A stretch of DNA of 64,000 nucleotides, from positions 10,954,604 to 11,018,603 of the forward strand of contig JACDQD010000011.1 in NCBI GenBank assembly GCA_019843655.1. The letters are read 5' to 3'. The notes under the pieces are model-generated. The model saw only the letters and a list, made by a program, of their open reading frames with translations. It made no database searches and was not told the DNA's origin. The translations under genes were made by a program, and so were the position numbers. Of this stretch, positions 1 to 14,800 are shown piece by piece (positions within the stretch are counted from its first letter, which is position 1; the number at the start of each line of letters is the position of its first letter). The stretch comes from Lethocerus indicus (taxonomy: Eukaryota; Arthropoda; Insecta; Hemiptera; Belostomatidae).

Positions 1-2229
1 GTTGTTGTCCGCCGCCCCCTCGTTAGCGGTTCCACAGCGCGAGGTCGTTTATCAAACAATTGTCGCTTTGTATTATTGTTACCAATCAGTCAGACTCTAC
101 CGACTCGAATCTCGCCCGACCTCAGTAGTCATTGCTTACCTGCTGATTACTCGTTGGTCCCCGTTGAAGGTGTATATTACATGACCCCGGCAGTCAGTCA
201 AGGTTGAACATAACCAAGAAGATATTCCGCACTGTCCACTAGTGAAGCAATACTATTTTTTAAAGTAATATCTTTACGTTTGGCAATGTTTCTTATAGAG
301 GGTGAATTGTCGGATATTAGGTACTGTTCAAGAGTACAAATTCTTCCCACGGTTTAAGCTAAGTTGAGAATTAGATCGAAACAAGACTGAGGGCGAAGCA
401 CGTTATGCGTAGGTTGTTTAACATCCAAAGAAAAAAAAGCTAATAATAAAATCGTGCGATCAAATAAAGTCTCCAAATGAGGTCACAACTCCTCTTTTTG
501 ATTATAATAAAACGCGACATGACTAAAAGGGTAATAAACTTCATTTGTTAATCAACAAACAGAATCGATGTGGGCGTCGTTGTGCGTTTATAATTATAGA
601 ATTAGTATACTGAAAGCATCCAAAATTTGTCGGTAAATTATGGACAAAATAACAGTAAATAGATTCACCGAAAACCATAGCTGGGTTCCGCGAGAATCAA
701 AGTAATGACCATGCTGCGGGGATAGTTATATATACATAAAACACGTCCAGTCGCTTTCTATAGCATTTTTGTGGTCGCCTGCGGTCGACGGTTCCCGAAA
801 CCCACGAAGCAGCGCTGCGGTTCGGCGGTGGCGAAATCGGGTGCTCGTTTTCTTAACTGATGATTTTTTTCAGAATATCAGTTACAGACCGGGTGAATAC
901 CGGTAAAGGGGACGATTCTCCCCTATTTGTTTCAGTTTTTACTGGCGATGCGGTATTGGGCGCAGTATTTCCCATCCTGAGGGATTTACGAGTGCCAGGC
1001 CGTATCCAGGCGGCGGACCGAATTTTCATTTACTTACCAACTTGAAGTTATCACGAGAGGAGCTCGTAAACACAAGTCGGAATATTCAATTTATTTTTGC
1101 TTATATTATTATAATTGCGACCATTCGATTGCTGTCCAATTTAAAATATAATCGGGAGAGTTGCATTCTTAGTAATCATTCAGGTGAAGTTATCACTGTT
1201 TTATTTCATTGGAGGCCGATTGAAGTGGTTTTCTTGTGATTTGTCCGAAGGTTTAACGAGCGTAGGTTTTCGCGGCATACCGCGATACGTCCCTCCCTCT
1301 TTCTTATGAGAGGCGATGAATTAGAAAAAAAAGGGAGCCCGCGCCGAGCGTAACACTGGGTTTTATATTTTCGCTTTATTTGTTTTGCACGACAAGCGGG
1401 GGGAGGGCAACCGGTTCCGAAGGTCGCAGCCTTCATCGGCGGATCGCCGGGCGAAAAAATAATGCAATTTTTATCGCGCCTACTGCGAACAGTTCCTCTT
1501 GTTTTAGCCACGTTCTGCGCATCCATCCCTATTTGTCTCGCGAATCTAGCATGCACTGTGGAGAATAATTCGTACGTGTTCTAGTTTCTGATTCAGTTTC
1601 TGGTTTTCTGACCTCAGCCGTCTGCGTTAGAAAGTTAGTAGAAAGTAAAAGAAAATTGTACTTAACAACTGTTCTTGTTTGATTCCCATTTATTTACCAT
1701 CTGATCTATTCTAGAAGAGGAAAGACTGAACTTTCAATGTTAGTACGATTGATTTTTGAGTCGTCGTCCGGAACAGAACACGTGATTGAGGGCCGGCATC
1801 TTAGTAGTAGTAGAGCTGCTTGGCGTTTAAAACAAAATACATTATGGTACGAACTCACGTGATGAACACTTCCTGATGTAAGAAATGTCGTGCTCTGTGG
1901 CATATATCCAATAGCACAGTTTTTTATGACAATGCAGGGAGTTATAATGACTCAGTTATTTTAATTGCTGAAGGAGTGCCTCCGTTTTATACCAGTTGGA
2001 GAGATGACTAAGGTTCTGATCTTTGCGCACTTAAGACGCCATATCCCTTCTCTTGCCTGTATGAGAATTCCATTGATTATTCTATTATTAATTTTATTCA
2101 CAATTCGGTTTCACCGTTACACCTGTTAAATATATTTTCTTCTGAAGATGCTAATGGCAGTTTACCTGATCTCGTTCGATGGTCGAAGAGCGATAAGATG
2201 CGTGCCTCTTAAAGGAAACTCGAGACCGA

Positions 2230-2262
2230 CAAAATTTACCTGCGAAAGAGAACCAGAATTGA
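2230..2262 (-). other. Weak recursive-splice-like motif, minus strand
   Basis: Read on the minus strand, a pyrimidine-rich run (TTCTCTTTCGCAG) is followed without a gap by GTAAAT, giving CAG|GTAAAT with the junction between 2240 and 2239. An acceptor fused to a donor is the layout of a zero-length recursive exon. There is no good CTAAT branch-point motif at the usual distance, and the other ratchet-like sites are on the plus strand. Chance is a fair explanation. Confidence 0.15.
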
Positions 2263-4875
2263 AATTGAAATTGGGCCATTTAAATACAATTGCCGGTCGC
2301 GAATAAGCAGGGAGCCTGGCAGCTCACGACGTAGGAAATATGTGTGATTCTGCCGCGCTTTTTTGCCGCTGTTTGACCCGAATGATCCCCTGATAAATGT
2401 TTTATTCATATTACGCGATGAGGGTAATTATTACTACAATTTTTCGTGTCGGTAATGTCTAATCTAATGAAAGCTTATTGTATATTTTCTCGGCGACTCG
2501 AGTACTGCTGGTAGTACTGGTCCAGTTGCCCCTCACTTTCCTTACGCTTACCGCTCTTGAAACAATGGAAAGTAAACGTGTCCGGTATAATAGGTATATT
2601 TCATATTATTCGCCTCGGCTGGACCGCTATCCACATGGCCATCTATTGCAACATGGCCGGCCCCTTTGCCGTAATACCTTTATTGCTACCGCTTTGTTTT
2701 GCATTAACGCTGAGACTGAATTATACTATTTCATCGGCCGCATTTTTTCTATTGTTCGCTGTTTACTATATATAAGACGAGATAATAAGAACCTTTAAAC
2801 TTTAGGAACCTGGATTTTATAGCTTCGTCGGGGAGCATAATGGGTAGTTGGCTGTACTTTTGATTTGAATCTCTGGAACTGTGCGATGTTTAGGTGTCAT
2901 GGTGGAACTTCACAGTTCAATTCCGTATTTAAAAATCTAAAATAAAATTTCGTTTTCGAATTCACTGCCCCAATATATGTACAATTAACTTTGCGCTTAA
3001 AACAGCCGGCGTATCGGTGTGAATGTACAGAATGTTAATAATAACTCGCCTGACCGAGAATGGAACGAAGGAATTGCAAGAAACACGCTTTTTCAGCCGA
3101 TCGGTTAGCATTACAAATGGTGTCGTTTAAAAGAGAGCCCGTTCGCCGCCTCCGAGCTGACCGACATCTGTTCCTTTATTGCCTCGCGTGTAACAATTAT
3201 ACGCCGTTTACGGACGATCAACCGAGCAAAGCTCGGGTTAACAATTTACCTCATGCTTATGCTAATGCGGTACAGGGGTGCGGGTCACACAAAGTAACTA
3301 GTTTTTTGTTAGTATTAGTCGCGGCTGATCCCTCGGGTGATGATTGGAACCGGACTTTATTAACCCCCTCTCCCTATATTTTTTAATGGCATTAGGGTCT
3401 TTAGGCCTGACTGATGCCCCTCCGATTCTTCCTGTTGTAGCCTTAAGCCTACCATATTTTAAACAGTCAGCAATTCTCCCTGTTTTTTGTTAATCATTTA
3501 GTCTTACGCATTTACTATTGTCTTTTATTCATCGGGTACCAACTTTATTTCTTGAATTATAAATTGGTGGATCCCTCTTTACGTGAATCTTGAACAGATT
3601 TAGGTTCCATTCGGTTATCTTCTTCTCATCTGTTAATGATATAATAGGAGTTAGCTTTGTTACAAAGCTCATTGTTAGCTCTATGGTCACTTCCAGCCCA
3701 AATTCGTCTCAACGAGATTTCCACCGGTGTAGGTCTACAACACGTGGAAAAAACGCGTTAACATCATGGGCCCTCACATTAGCGACAAAATATCAATTCC
3801 CGAAGGTCGCCGCCACCTTTTTTTTCATATCCTCTCGATACGCTATTAGCCCGTTTCACAGGTGCCTCGGCCCTTCGGATGTGCAATAAACGCTGTCATC
3901 CGACACCCTCATTATCCGTCGGAAAAGCCAGAAATGAAGGGCTCGGTCCAATTTTGACAGGTAACCGGTGTCGAGAGCTCCTAACAAGGTGCTACGCATC
4001 TGCCCCCCGGTCCGAAGACGGTGCCGCTCCAACCCCCGAATTAAAATATTTCTCCCCGCTCCCCTCCTCGTCGGTGATTTCAACCCCGTAATCAGGGTGC
4101 CTCTCGTCCGGCAGCTGCCGCCCTTTTCCAGTCGCGGCCCCTATGCCGTACGGCTTATCGATAGGACTTAGTTAATATTCGGAGCGGATGCCCCCGCATT
4201 TAGAAGGGCGTCGATCGTCTGTAGGAGGCCTGTATTAATAGTGTTCCGGTCCTTACTCTAGCAGATTGCTATCAATCACCCTCCAGCAAAATGTCGAACA
4301 CAGCTGGTACTTAAGGAGGCTCTCACGAATTTATTCGATAATTTCCCCTTTGAATAAGATATTGTATTCTTGTATTGTAATTCTTGATAAAATGATTTCT
4401 TATTATTTTTGACTACTTTTTATCTTTTTCAAAGTCTTCTACCTACACTCCCTTGATCGGTTTTATAAACCGCAAGATATTATATATTAAAAATAATTTT
4501 TTGTAGTAAGTAGAACTATAAATTTCATATCCTTCCCTAGTAAAAATATTGAACTTAAATATTCTCTGCATTTTTACATCTGACGTCTAGAATCACTAAG
4601 GATATATTATTCTAATGTTTCACTGGAAATACGTCCTTTCAATGAATCCATAAACTAATGTAAGTGTAGAGTCAGGCTATCTGTATTAACTATATATCGA
4701 TGACACGGGAAAGGGTACGGGTAATCCTTACCTCTGTCGCTATCGTCTTAAAACGTATTTGCCGGCATTGCGGGTCTCCGGAATTTATTCGCCGCCGTCG
4801 AGGTTCAATAGATCGCCGGGACAAGACAAAGAGGAGTTGGGCCGTCTCATTAATAAAATTGTCTCCGGAGGGCGT

Positions 4876-4886
4876 CCCCCCCCCCC
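4876..4886. repeat. Mononucleotide C11 run
   Basis: Eleven consecutive C residues lie in a GC-rich patch. The same kind of G/C run of 10-13 recurs at 27406, 27697, 36903, 45360, 49751 and 52120. Such runs are length-unstable, so the exact count is unreliable. Confidence 0.9.
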
Positions 4887-7466
4887 GCGCCACGTTCAAA
4901 CTGCCGCCGACCGAACGAGACCGAGCAACAGGTATCGCCCGGACGCCGATTCATTCCACTTATCAGCCCGGTTATGTAGTAGCCCGGGCCCCTTTCAATA
5001 GTAATTATGTCCGGCTTCCCATTCTCGAGGGGAAGTATAAACTGCCGGCGACAATTTAGTAGCTCTTGCTCGCCATTACGCCAGTTTATAAATTCTGCCC
5101 GTGGAACGAATTTGTACGCGAAAGCGGCTTAGACAAACGGACTGTTTACTTACATCGCGATAAAGCGATATTGAGTGGAGTCTCGGTGTAACGCCCATAT
5201 AAATGCAAATTGGACGGCCTTCCTCTCAATAAATAAATGCGATCGTGTTTTCCTATAAAGTTAAATAAGACATAATTAAACACAAAAAGGTGCCATTTTT
5301 TGCCCAGCAGAATGTATCGGTATGTTTTAAATTTAATCAACCGCACTTTATAGCTATTAATTAAACTTTGGGCATGCATAGAAACAGCGAAAAAGAGTAT
5401 ATATCGTAAGAACAATAAAAAAATAATGACTTTATGGAAATATAGAATTGGTCCCTTTATTGTCAAGACTTCGGTATAATTCGATAATACCCGTCTTGTA
5501 ACCATCGAGTCGAAAGATGCCTAAATGCATCATTAGTACTTAAACCGGGGAATACAATGCTTTTCCTGAAATGGGTTTGACAGGCATATAATTTTTTTTA
5601 TTTCCTACAACCTCTGGTTGTTACTGGGGGGCAGGGAACGTCAGGACCTCCGGGTCCTATTGTTGTCAGTTCAAAAAGGAAGAATCTATTAACCCGCCCT
5701 TTTCCCCTTGTTGCTCTCTTGTGATATGCCCACGCAGAAGATGGTACCCCCCGCCCCGCCCCCGAAGAGTTTTAAGCATTTTCCATGCTCCGGTGATCAA
5801 ACATTTTCTGGAGTATTATTTGACGAAATGCCAAGAGTTTGCTTCTGGTGTGTGGGTGTACAGTATTTGTGCCTGTTTAATGTATTACAGCGTTTATATA
5901 CATGACAGTAACATCTCAAACACTCTTATCTCACTCTCAGAAATAAAACAGTGCTAGGTTATATTGAGAATTAGTCGTCTTTTAGAAATCATTCCAGAGA
6001 TTTATAATTGGACCCGGTAAAAGTAGTTTACTGATCTTTTTTGTAAATTACACTGCGTATTATTAATAGAATTTGGATTAATTTATTTGATTCTGTTATT
6101 GTACCATTAATATACTATCTAAAAAGACCTACTCGATTCGTTTCAATTTTTACAGAAATTGTAGCTGGAACATTTTGCTGATACTTTGTAGTTATGAAGG
6201 TGTAACTGTACTAGTTTACGTTACGTTCTGCCGGGGGGAGTGGGTCTTATTTTTTCGGCCTAAATTCGGGCCGAGTTTGAAAGCCACGTATGGGGATTAT
6301 ATCCCTTTTTCTTATTTCTTTCATCCCTAAAGAAGGCCCTCAGTGCGCACCCGCGTTTTTTCTCACTCAGAGATAAAAACGGCAACAGTTTTTTCCCCCT
6401 TTTCCAAAAGCTTCTTTAGGGGCTGTGTCCGAACTCGTTGAGGGATGAAGTCTCGCCAATGGACAAAGTCAATAGTAGAGGAGGGCTTTTGTTGAGCGGG
6501 CCGGCAGATGCGTTGCGGGCCTTTCGCTCCTATGTCTCAATGGAAGTTCTGTTCTTTGACTCTGCCTCCCTACTAGAGCATCTTGATTTTTCCGGCCAGT
6601 TTCATTTAAGAAAAGTAGTTGTAATTAAGACAAATTCGTAATGTATCTCTGTTAATTATTACCAAAGTTATGCAACGGTCGTTATAACCATTATGCGGTT
6701 CTATGTCCTATGTATGAAATAATTCTATTTATAATTAGGTAGTAAAGCACTAAAAGTCCTGTAATAAAATTGCCTCATCAGGAATAGAATTTAGTTTCAA
6801 TTTATACAATAAGTTATACTTTTCCCCGGTCTACGATATTATCTTACTGGAAATTACCAGAAAACATTATAATAATGTCAGTAAAATTTGATATTTCTTT
6901 GTATTACAGGGGTGTTGTCTTTAATGTAACTTATAACGTTCAAATGGATTTAATTCTATGGAATGAATTTCTTCCCGGCCATAGAGGGAAATGTTTATTG
7001 GCAAGCCCCTCCGGGTAACCCGTCGAATGATTGAACCTCTGCTAGGAGCCGTCGTTGCATGACTGCCGATTTCTGAATAACACAATAATAAGTAACGCTA
7101 ACTGGAAGTACAAAAGGAATCCCCGAGTACTGAAATGGCGGACGACAGGAGGTACATGCTGAACCTAAAACTGACGTTTTAAATGAGCTCCTATGCTATC
7201 ACGCGATCTCTTAACTGCCTGCGTTCATGCCCATTAACCGTGTACCCCGCCATAAATAACGCTCGCATTACTGTCACGGGCGATTGTCTCTTGCTGTTTG
7301 AAATATTTCATTTGAATTATTCCGCCGGACAGGTTCTGTACACCGCGCTACCTAATTATTGGTTTTTTCTTTCTACTGGTAAAGTTTAGCTAGTTTGGTG
7401 AGAATGCGCTCTCTAGAAGGCAAAATGTGAAATTATGGAATATGAAATTTTAACATTAATTTTTAC

Positions 7467-7484
7467 ATATAAATGGATTTATAT
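7467..7484. repeat. AT-rich interrupted palindrome (8+2+8)
   Basis: ATATAAAT and its exact reverse complement ATTTATAT flank a central GG. In AT-rich DNA this is only mildly unusual. No function can be assigned. Confidence 0.6.
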
Positions 7485-8852
7485 TTTTCACAGCATAATT
7501 TAACTAAATGTTCGCGTAATAGCACCGTATGTCTTTTTAATACTATGTATATCATGAAGCAAATAGATGACTGTTAAAAATTAGTTTAACATATTCACCA
7601 CACGAAAGGAGTATTACACTCTCATTGTGCACTCATCGTCAATGAAATTGATCGAAACCGATACGCAGAGCGTATCAATCGTGCGTGCTGGTCGATTGTC
7701 AGATCGCGTTAAATAACTCCCAAATCGCCGCGTCCGCCCGATTGTGATGCGATAAAATTCTCGGGCATTTGCATACAAAATCCGGACTCCGGTTCGACGG
7801 TTGTCGGAATATTGGTTTCCAGTTTTCCGAACGCTGGCCGAACGGACGCGAATTGACAAGTGTGATTTGATGGAGTGGCAACTATCGGTTGTCCGCAGCA
7901 CGAATAACTCATGAACCGGCGGATCAGATAGGATGGGGGGGCCCTGAAACACGACACTGAATATTAAATAGGAACAACCTGCAATCAAACTACTTCCTGA
8001 TTCTCCTGTCATTTTTCTGTAGTATCGGATTTCTTAATGCGCCTTATCCAGACATTATCTCCTCACGGGCGTATGAGAAGTATAGTGTAGAAAAACACCG
8101 GGGATGAAATAATTTCTCGGATAATTTCTTGTAACAATTTTTATCTTTGATCGTGATTGATTTTTTCATGTAAGAATCATTAATATATAAGTCAATTACA
8201 ATATTAAGAATCATTTGTTCTTCAGAAAAATATTTCAGTGATTGATAAATACAATTCACCTTGGCAGTCAGTGCTTTCAATCTGGAATTTAGTCAAAATA
8301 TATTTCAACATGATTTCTGCAACATGAGTGGAAAAAGTCGAAAAAACAAGATATATCTAGTCGGTTGAAAAATACGGTAAGATTATTATCCCCCAACTCC
8401 TGGATTGCGGCGGTCACATTTCTGGCTTACGTTTCATGTATTAATTATTATAAGAATCGTTCCCAGTCTCCGGGCCGTAGTAAGTTAATCTCGGCAGTGA
8501 ACTCCTTTGCGGACGAGAATTCCAATCTGGTTTTAACCGCACCCGGGTATAGAGCCCTTAGAGCTGGGGAGCCCTGACCGCAGCCTCTCGGTTGATACGT
8601 ACGTGACGTCGTGCCCGTTATAATGAGCCTTTCATGTCCGGCATATGTTCTTAATGCGCACCCCCTCCCCTTCACCCCCCGCGAAAATAATGTCGGAAGC
8701 GAATATATACCGCTCGCTTATTAGTGAACCTGTCCCGTTCTTTGAATACGACTGTGGACGGCTTCGGTACAGTTATATCCGAGTCCACTCGGGATGGAAG
8801 CCTTTAACAAGACCTTTGATTGATGAGCTCGCTTTTGCCTTTTTCGACCGGG

Positions 8853-8872
8853 TTAATTATGCGCATAATTAA
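8853..8872. promoter_or_regulatory. 20-bp perfect palindrome with homeodomain-type arms
   Basis: The sequence TTAATTATGCGCATAATTAA equals its own reverse complement over all 20 bp. A random 64-kb sequence would hold roughly 0.06 palindromes of this length. The two arms each contain TAATTA, the core bound by many homeodomains, around a central ATGCGCAT that resembles a POU-type octamer half-site pair. The symmetry suggests a site for a homodimeric DNA-binding protein. It could also be a cruciform-forming chance palindrome. The palindrome itself is certain; the regulatory role is inference. Confidence 0.45.
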
Positions 8873-11800
8873 ATATTGGGTGGTCGATACTGTGGACAAG
8901 TGTGCTGTTGGACAGTAACATTGAATTTAGACAGACATGTGACGCTGGGGGCTCAAATTGTTCCCGATTATTATTTTTTGTCCATATTAATGTTCCTCGT
9001 TATAATTCTATATTGCAAATTATGTCCAAACGAACAACCTTACCTTTGCTTGCCTTTGCTCTGCAGCAGCTGTATATTCCTGTTACTTCCCTCGAAGCCA
9101 AAATTACTTTAAAAACCAGCTATCTTAATTATAAAAAATATAAATGTTATAATAGTACCTATTCATTAGGCTTCCATTTCCACGTGGAGGTGTCCCTTTG
9201 CTAGGTTACCGATTACATACTCTACCAGGAAAAGAACCCACTTTTCCAGCATTTTTTCAATCGAAATCAGTTTTACGCCGTATGCTAAAGAGCTGGCTAG
9301 GTTAAGAGGAAGCCGGTTCACCGTCGGCGGTTATCGGAACCTGAACGGTAGGCTGTTTTTACGGGTTAATTAAACAAAGAAATGACCCCGGTGGACTGGT
9401 CGGCGATTTAATTGATGCGGTAAACTAGCGCGGGGGGGAGAAAGCAGCATGGCGTCAGCTCCGCCTCCCTACCCCCTTGCCCGCGGGATCATAATTAATA
9501 AGCGATTTTTTGACCGGCTTCATGAAACTGTAGCATCCTCCCCCTCGACTTCTTTACCTGGGGTTGGCGCAAAAACAGGCTTGTTAACGCGCCCGGGGTA
9601 GTGAGGAGGAGGAGCGACGGCTCTGATGGATGAGGCTTCCTCTTGTAGAGAGGCGCCGTCTCATCCTGTTAGTCCACTTCCTTTCAAGTTCACTTCTAGA
9701 ATTTACTTTCGTGTTTTCTGAATATGATTTATTGCAAACATCGAGAGTTATTCAATTAAATTTTAATTTACGGTTATTGGGTAATGAATTATTCTTTACA
9801 ATATGGAGATACTTGTAATGATACACAAGCGACATAGATCGTAAGTTTTAAATTTAATAATTCGATAAAGGTATATATTACGGATTGATACTATCTGACG
9901 TAAGAAATAAATTAAGAGTACTATCGTACCCATAATAATGTTCTATTTTTCAATTATAGAGGTATTACGCTAAGGACCGTTTTGAAAGATCCCCGCTGCC
10001 TAGTAATCAAACAATACTAACTACTGTTCGTAAAACGTTGACTCGTTGCAAATCGTTTAGGGTAGTAATTAGTACCGTAATTATAGGGAGGATGATGGAA
10101 TGACTGCACTTGGTAATTAGAAGCAGCTGTGCAATTTTATTCTTTATTCGCGGTTACGCGATCTGTTTAGGAAATACACCTAAATTTATGTTTCTCTGGT
10201 ACGTGGATTCATGAATTTTATGTGCAGATATGTGAAAAAATATAACAGTTTGAAACGAGAATAATCACTCCTTGCTGGAAAAAGATATATGGGGTCTAGC
10301 CTATATTCTACCTAGTATATAAGTGCCGTGTGGGACACTGCATAGTACTCTGTGACTGTATTTTGTGAATATGAGTCACGATCTCGCAAAGTCGTTGGGC
10401 TTGCAAGGGCTGGTTGATGGATTTATAAAAACAACGTAATTTTAAGTCCGAATCATCTGTTACTGTCAACGTTGATGTAGCTCAACTGTAACGCGAGCGA
10501 ACGTGTTAATTTGGCTGCAATTACAAGCAGGACACATGGCGCATGACAATAATTTATAGTTGGAAATGTGTCCGGCCGTTGGTATATTATCGTAGCTTGT
10601 GTCGTGAAACTGGCACGCCGGTAGGTGCTGATAATTGGTCGCATTACGGTCACCGGAGCCGAACGGTAACAGTTAAGGACTACAGTACAATGCTACAAAA
10701 AATCTAATGTTAGGGTCCGGCCCCACCTTCCCTTTGTACCGTCTTAATTATGTCGTAAATTATTTAACTCCCCTTCCGTCGCACGATCCCTGTGCATTTT
10801 TTTAATGAATGAATTAGCCGTATATCCCGATTACTCTGAATTCAATTTTTCTCGAGTTCATTTGGTATCGTCTCCCAGGCCTGTCCGGTATTTTTTGTCT
10901 CTACGTCTATGGTAGTTATAAATGAAAAGCAATTTTTTCCTATATTCGGATTGTCACTCGGTTTAATTAACTTACAGGAATTATCAGATCCATACTAAAT
11001 ACGGGGTGGTTATTACTAAAAAAGACATTATTCAGTTCGGTATTATCAGATTAGAAAGAAATTCGGGGTATACTGCATGGAGGGGAGGACCGTGGAATAA
11101 TTTTATGTCCCTAATAAATTGGTGGTAATTTACTTCACGGCATACAGTTTTCTTTTAGTTTGTAAACTAACGTAGTAACTGGTTAATTTACTGCCGGACT
11201 TATTACTGTGACATTTGAATCGTTCGTCCTCGTACTCTTCTTGACGCACGTTTTAAATTCCCGGTCACAGTTTCTTACCGGTTGAATGCCGCTTACGTTG
11301 GCTAATGTTATATTATGGTAACCATATGTTACAAAAATTACATTTTCGGCTAGTCCTCGGGAATACAAGAGTGCCGTCCGTTCATAACATTATTGACAAT
11401 AATTAATTATAAAAAACACATAATCTTTGTAACCTCCAATATTTTCTTATATTATGAAAGTAACAAGTTACTTGTTTAATGGGACAATAATAAATAGAAG
11501 TATATATTTTATTTGCTGATTCGTGTAGAACATACCAAATTATCTAATTGCGTGACTTAATTAATTTAGTAAACTCAGGGTAATGAAGAGATATGGGCGA
11601 TATTTCCGAATAGTTGTCTCGGGTTGGCACACAAGCTGGAAATAAAATATAAAATATATATCTCCCATCTTTCTTTACGTTTTTCATTTCTTCTTTTAAA
11701 TCTCTTTTGGCGAATTACGAAGTAGTTTGGGATGGCGGGTTGTGGGCGGCCATGCAAGTAAGCCCCATATAAATGACCATTATATTAAACCTCTTTTATA

Positions 11801-14800
11801 TTCTATCGAGTGCTTCATTTCGCTTCAGTTTTCTTTTTTTCTCTTTTTGCTTATTATTGTCGTGAAATAGTTTTCTTATTGTTTCGGGCCCGACCCTGCC
11901 AATTTCTAATTCTCGATTGCTTTTTTCATGATAACTTCTTACCTTCGATCTATAATTTCAAATGCCCTCATGTTATCCGTTATGTACTATTTTTGAGGGG
12001 CCCAACTATCTGAAGCTAATAATAATAACTACATCGTTTGTACGGAGCAACCGTACACCAAGGTATAGCACCGAACGACGCACCTGAGGGCTTCCGTTCC
12101 TGTGAGTGTTGTGTCCAGTAGGTGGCACTTGAATTCCTTTCTTCTTCATATGTTTGAATATAAAATGTAAAAATAAAATTTATGGCGCAGTGTACACTTC
12201 TGAGGAATTTTATCTCCGCATGGCTTTGTCATCAGTCCTCTTTCTCTGACTCATATCCCTGTTCGATATGTTAATATCGGCACGGCTATAAAGCTTGTTG
12301 TAACTTCATCGGGTCTAGTTTATTGAATATGATTAATTTCATTAAAAAAAATTGCTCAGGAATACATTGAAGGTGTGCCAGCGTTCCTTTATGGGCATGG
12401 GCTAGAATTTATTCATAGGCCTTTGTCATTGTTATGTATTGGCGGTTTCGAAGGGGAGGGTAAATTTTCATATCGGTAGAGCACGTGAAGCGGAATCTGC
12501 ATGAGGTGGGCGGCCCTGCCCCATGTCGAGCCTCTTAATATATTCCTGATTTAACGATCCGGTCGTCCGAACGGAGAAACAGATAAGACGGATTCAGGCC
12601 GCCTCGGGATCATCGCACGTGCATTATTTAGGAGGGACTCATTTTTTACTCGAACGATTGGAAGCACCGATTATTCGGAAAAATTATATGAAATGGTTAA
12701 CAAATAAAAATACCTGGAAATCTCGACCCGGTATCGGAATTGTTCTTAATAATAATCATCCACTTAATTCCCACTTCGAAGTAAGATGAGTTATTTATAT
12801 TACTTTTATTTACGACACAATCGGAATTTTAGAATTACTGCTTTGTCTTTCCGTAGGTTGGAGAAAACGGGGGTGGACGCCGTAGCCGGTAACCGTTTCT
12901 TATGACGATTTCATTATCATATTCGTAATTTAATGACGTTGTAGTTGAATTCCGATAAGGCGGGTTAGGAGTCCAACGCCCGGTATCTAAAAGTCCGCGC
13001 CGTCCGCGATAAATCTTTGGGACGGGCCTCCTGGAATTATGGCCTCATTGTTGAATTACCGTATATATTATTTCAGCCCTTATCTCATAGGTGGGGCGGG
13101 GGTGTCGCCTCCGATATGGGACAGCGCCCTACGAAATTATTTATTTTTTGGAAGGGCTTACAAGACGTTTTTTCCGCCCGGTGCGTTATTTATCTAGGCG
13201 CGTCTAATAATTCATAGGCCGCGGGATTCGATGTTTATTTTGTAATCTCGGGGCCCTTTATACCCTTTTTTTTAGAAGGCGCACAGTAATAAACTGGGAT
13301 TGTCAAATATTTAAACTTGGACTATGTCTTCTAAACGATAAAACCGATAACGCAATTTTGGTACTCTGAAATTACGTTTCATAGTTTTCTCAATCTTGCG
13401 CCTCCTCTGGCTGGTTTGGTCTTTTGCCAGGCCACGCGACAGGTATTTTAAACTATTCTTTTATTTTTTTATTTTGAGACTGCCTACTGCAGAATCTGTA
13501 CGTACTAAGGGAATCTCCTTTGTAGCCTTCCTGGTCCTGGATATTCTACCGAGAGATGTTTTCCAACCATTGTAAGCTATCCCATATGACGCTTTTGTTT
13601 CTTTCCTCTTGTTCAGGAACCCTTGTTGGGGACGTAAGTCAGGTGTGTACGTGTTAATGCCCTAGAATTACGAATGGTATTCTTGATTCTCGAATAATAT
13701 CGAACTTACGGCTGATATAGTGAGACATATTCATAATTCTTATGAAAGACTCTTTAATGACGCCAGAGATGGAATAAGAAATATCTCACAGGGGGCTGGT
13801 AAAAAGCTGTTGTATCATTAATCCCCGGCAATGAACTTAAACATGAAAGCATTTATTTATTTATTCTCGTTTTCTTTTTAGCGGTCGCCCATTTGCATCC
13901 GGGGCCGTAATTAAATTCCGGGAGAGGTTTAATTTGACAAAAATAGATTTGAGTTTCCCGAGAAAACGCCGGCTAATAGAATTCTTTCGGCGCCCACCGG
14001 CGATTTATCCTCGGGACCGACGGATACCCGAGGAGGAGAGCCCGAAATTTTTTCCATGTCATCGCCGCTTTGATTTATCCGGCCTGGTTCTCCGGACCCC
14101 TTCCTAAATATAGAAGTCGTTCAATTTGTAAAATTCCCCTGCCCTCCTCCTCCCCCCGGATTATACGGCGAGGACACGCGATCCAGGACCCCGAACGCGG
14201 GTAGGAGAAATTTTGGACTCCGTTAAATATATTCCTCTTCCGTACATTTTTCCTATCCGAGACCAATTTACCGTAATTACTTGTAATCGCTTAAAGCGAC
14301 GGACGCGCGTTGAAAAAATTTGCTCCTCCGCCACCGCAGACCCACGCCTTTCTTTTATATCTTAATTATATCCCAGCGGCCGGGACACCTGCCATTATGC
14401 GTCCATTTTATTATTTCCTTTAAAGCGAATTATGAATTAATTTGTGAAATAACTTATGTTTATATGTTGTGTTAATAACGGAGATGCTTCTCATTGGGAT
14501 TTTTGGTTACTGTAAGTGGTATCGGTGGAATAATTTTTATTCCTTCAATAACAGAGATATTATGTTACGTATCCCACTGCCGGTTCTACCACTTTAATTC
14601 CAGATCGTATAAACACCGTTGTTACATTCACAGGATAACCCATTTTATTTATAATTTAATTTGTCTGCCAAAATAATATATTTTGAATGAAAGTAGTGGA
14701 AAAACCTTACGATTTACATGAGCGAAATTATGTAAAAGATGAAATAAAATTATAATATATACCCATGCCGTGTTGTTAATTTAAAATGAATCTGTCAGAC

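Larger units (their letters stand above)
1..8852. other. Non-coding stretch, no gene seen
   Basis: No open frame here exceeds about 130 codons and none shows a recognisable domain. Base composition alternates between AT-rich DNA and GC-rich patches, roughly 770-850, 3900-4170, 4730-5060 and 7620-7960. Open frames in several registers cluster in those patches simply because stops are scarce there. Small items seen are a C11 run at 4876-4886, a near-palindrome at 7467-7484 and a minus-strand ratchet-like motif at 2239/2240, listed separately. No transposon ends, RNA gene or promoter could be supported. Confidence 0.6.

Noticed and set aside
10314..10360. TATATAAG with start-site-like sequence 30 bp downstream
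   Set aside because: TATA-like words are frequent in AT-rich DNA, and no transcript or open frame follows.
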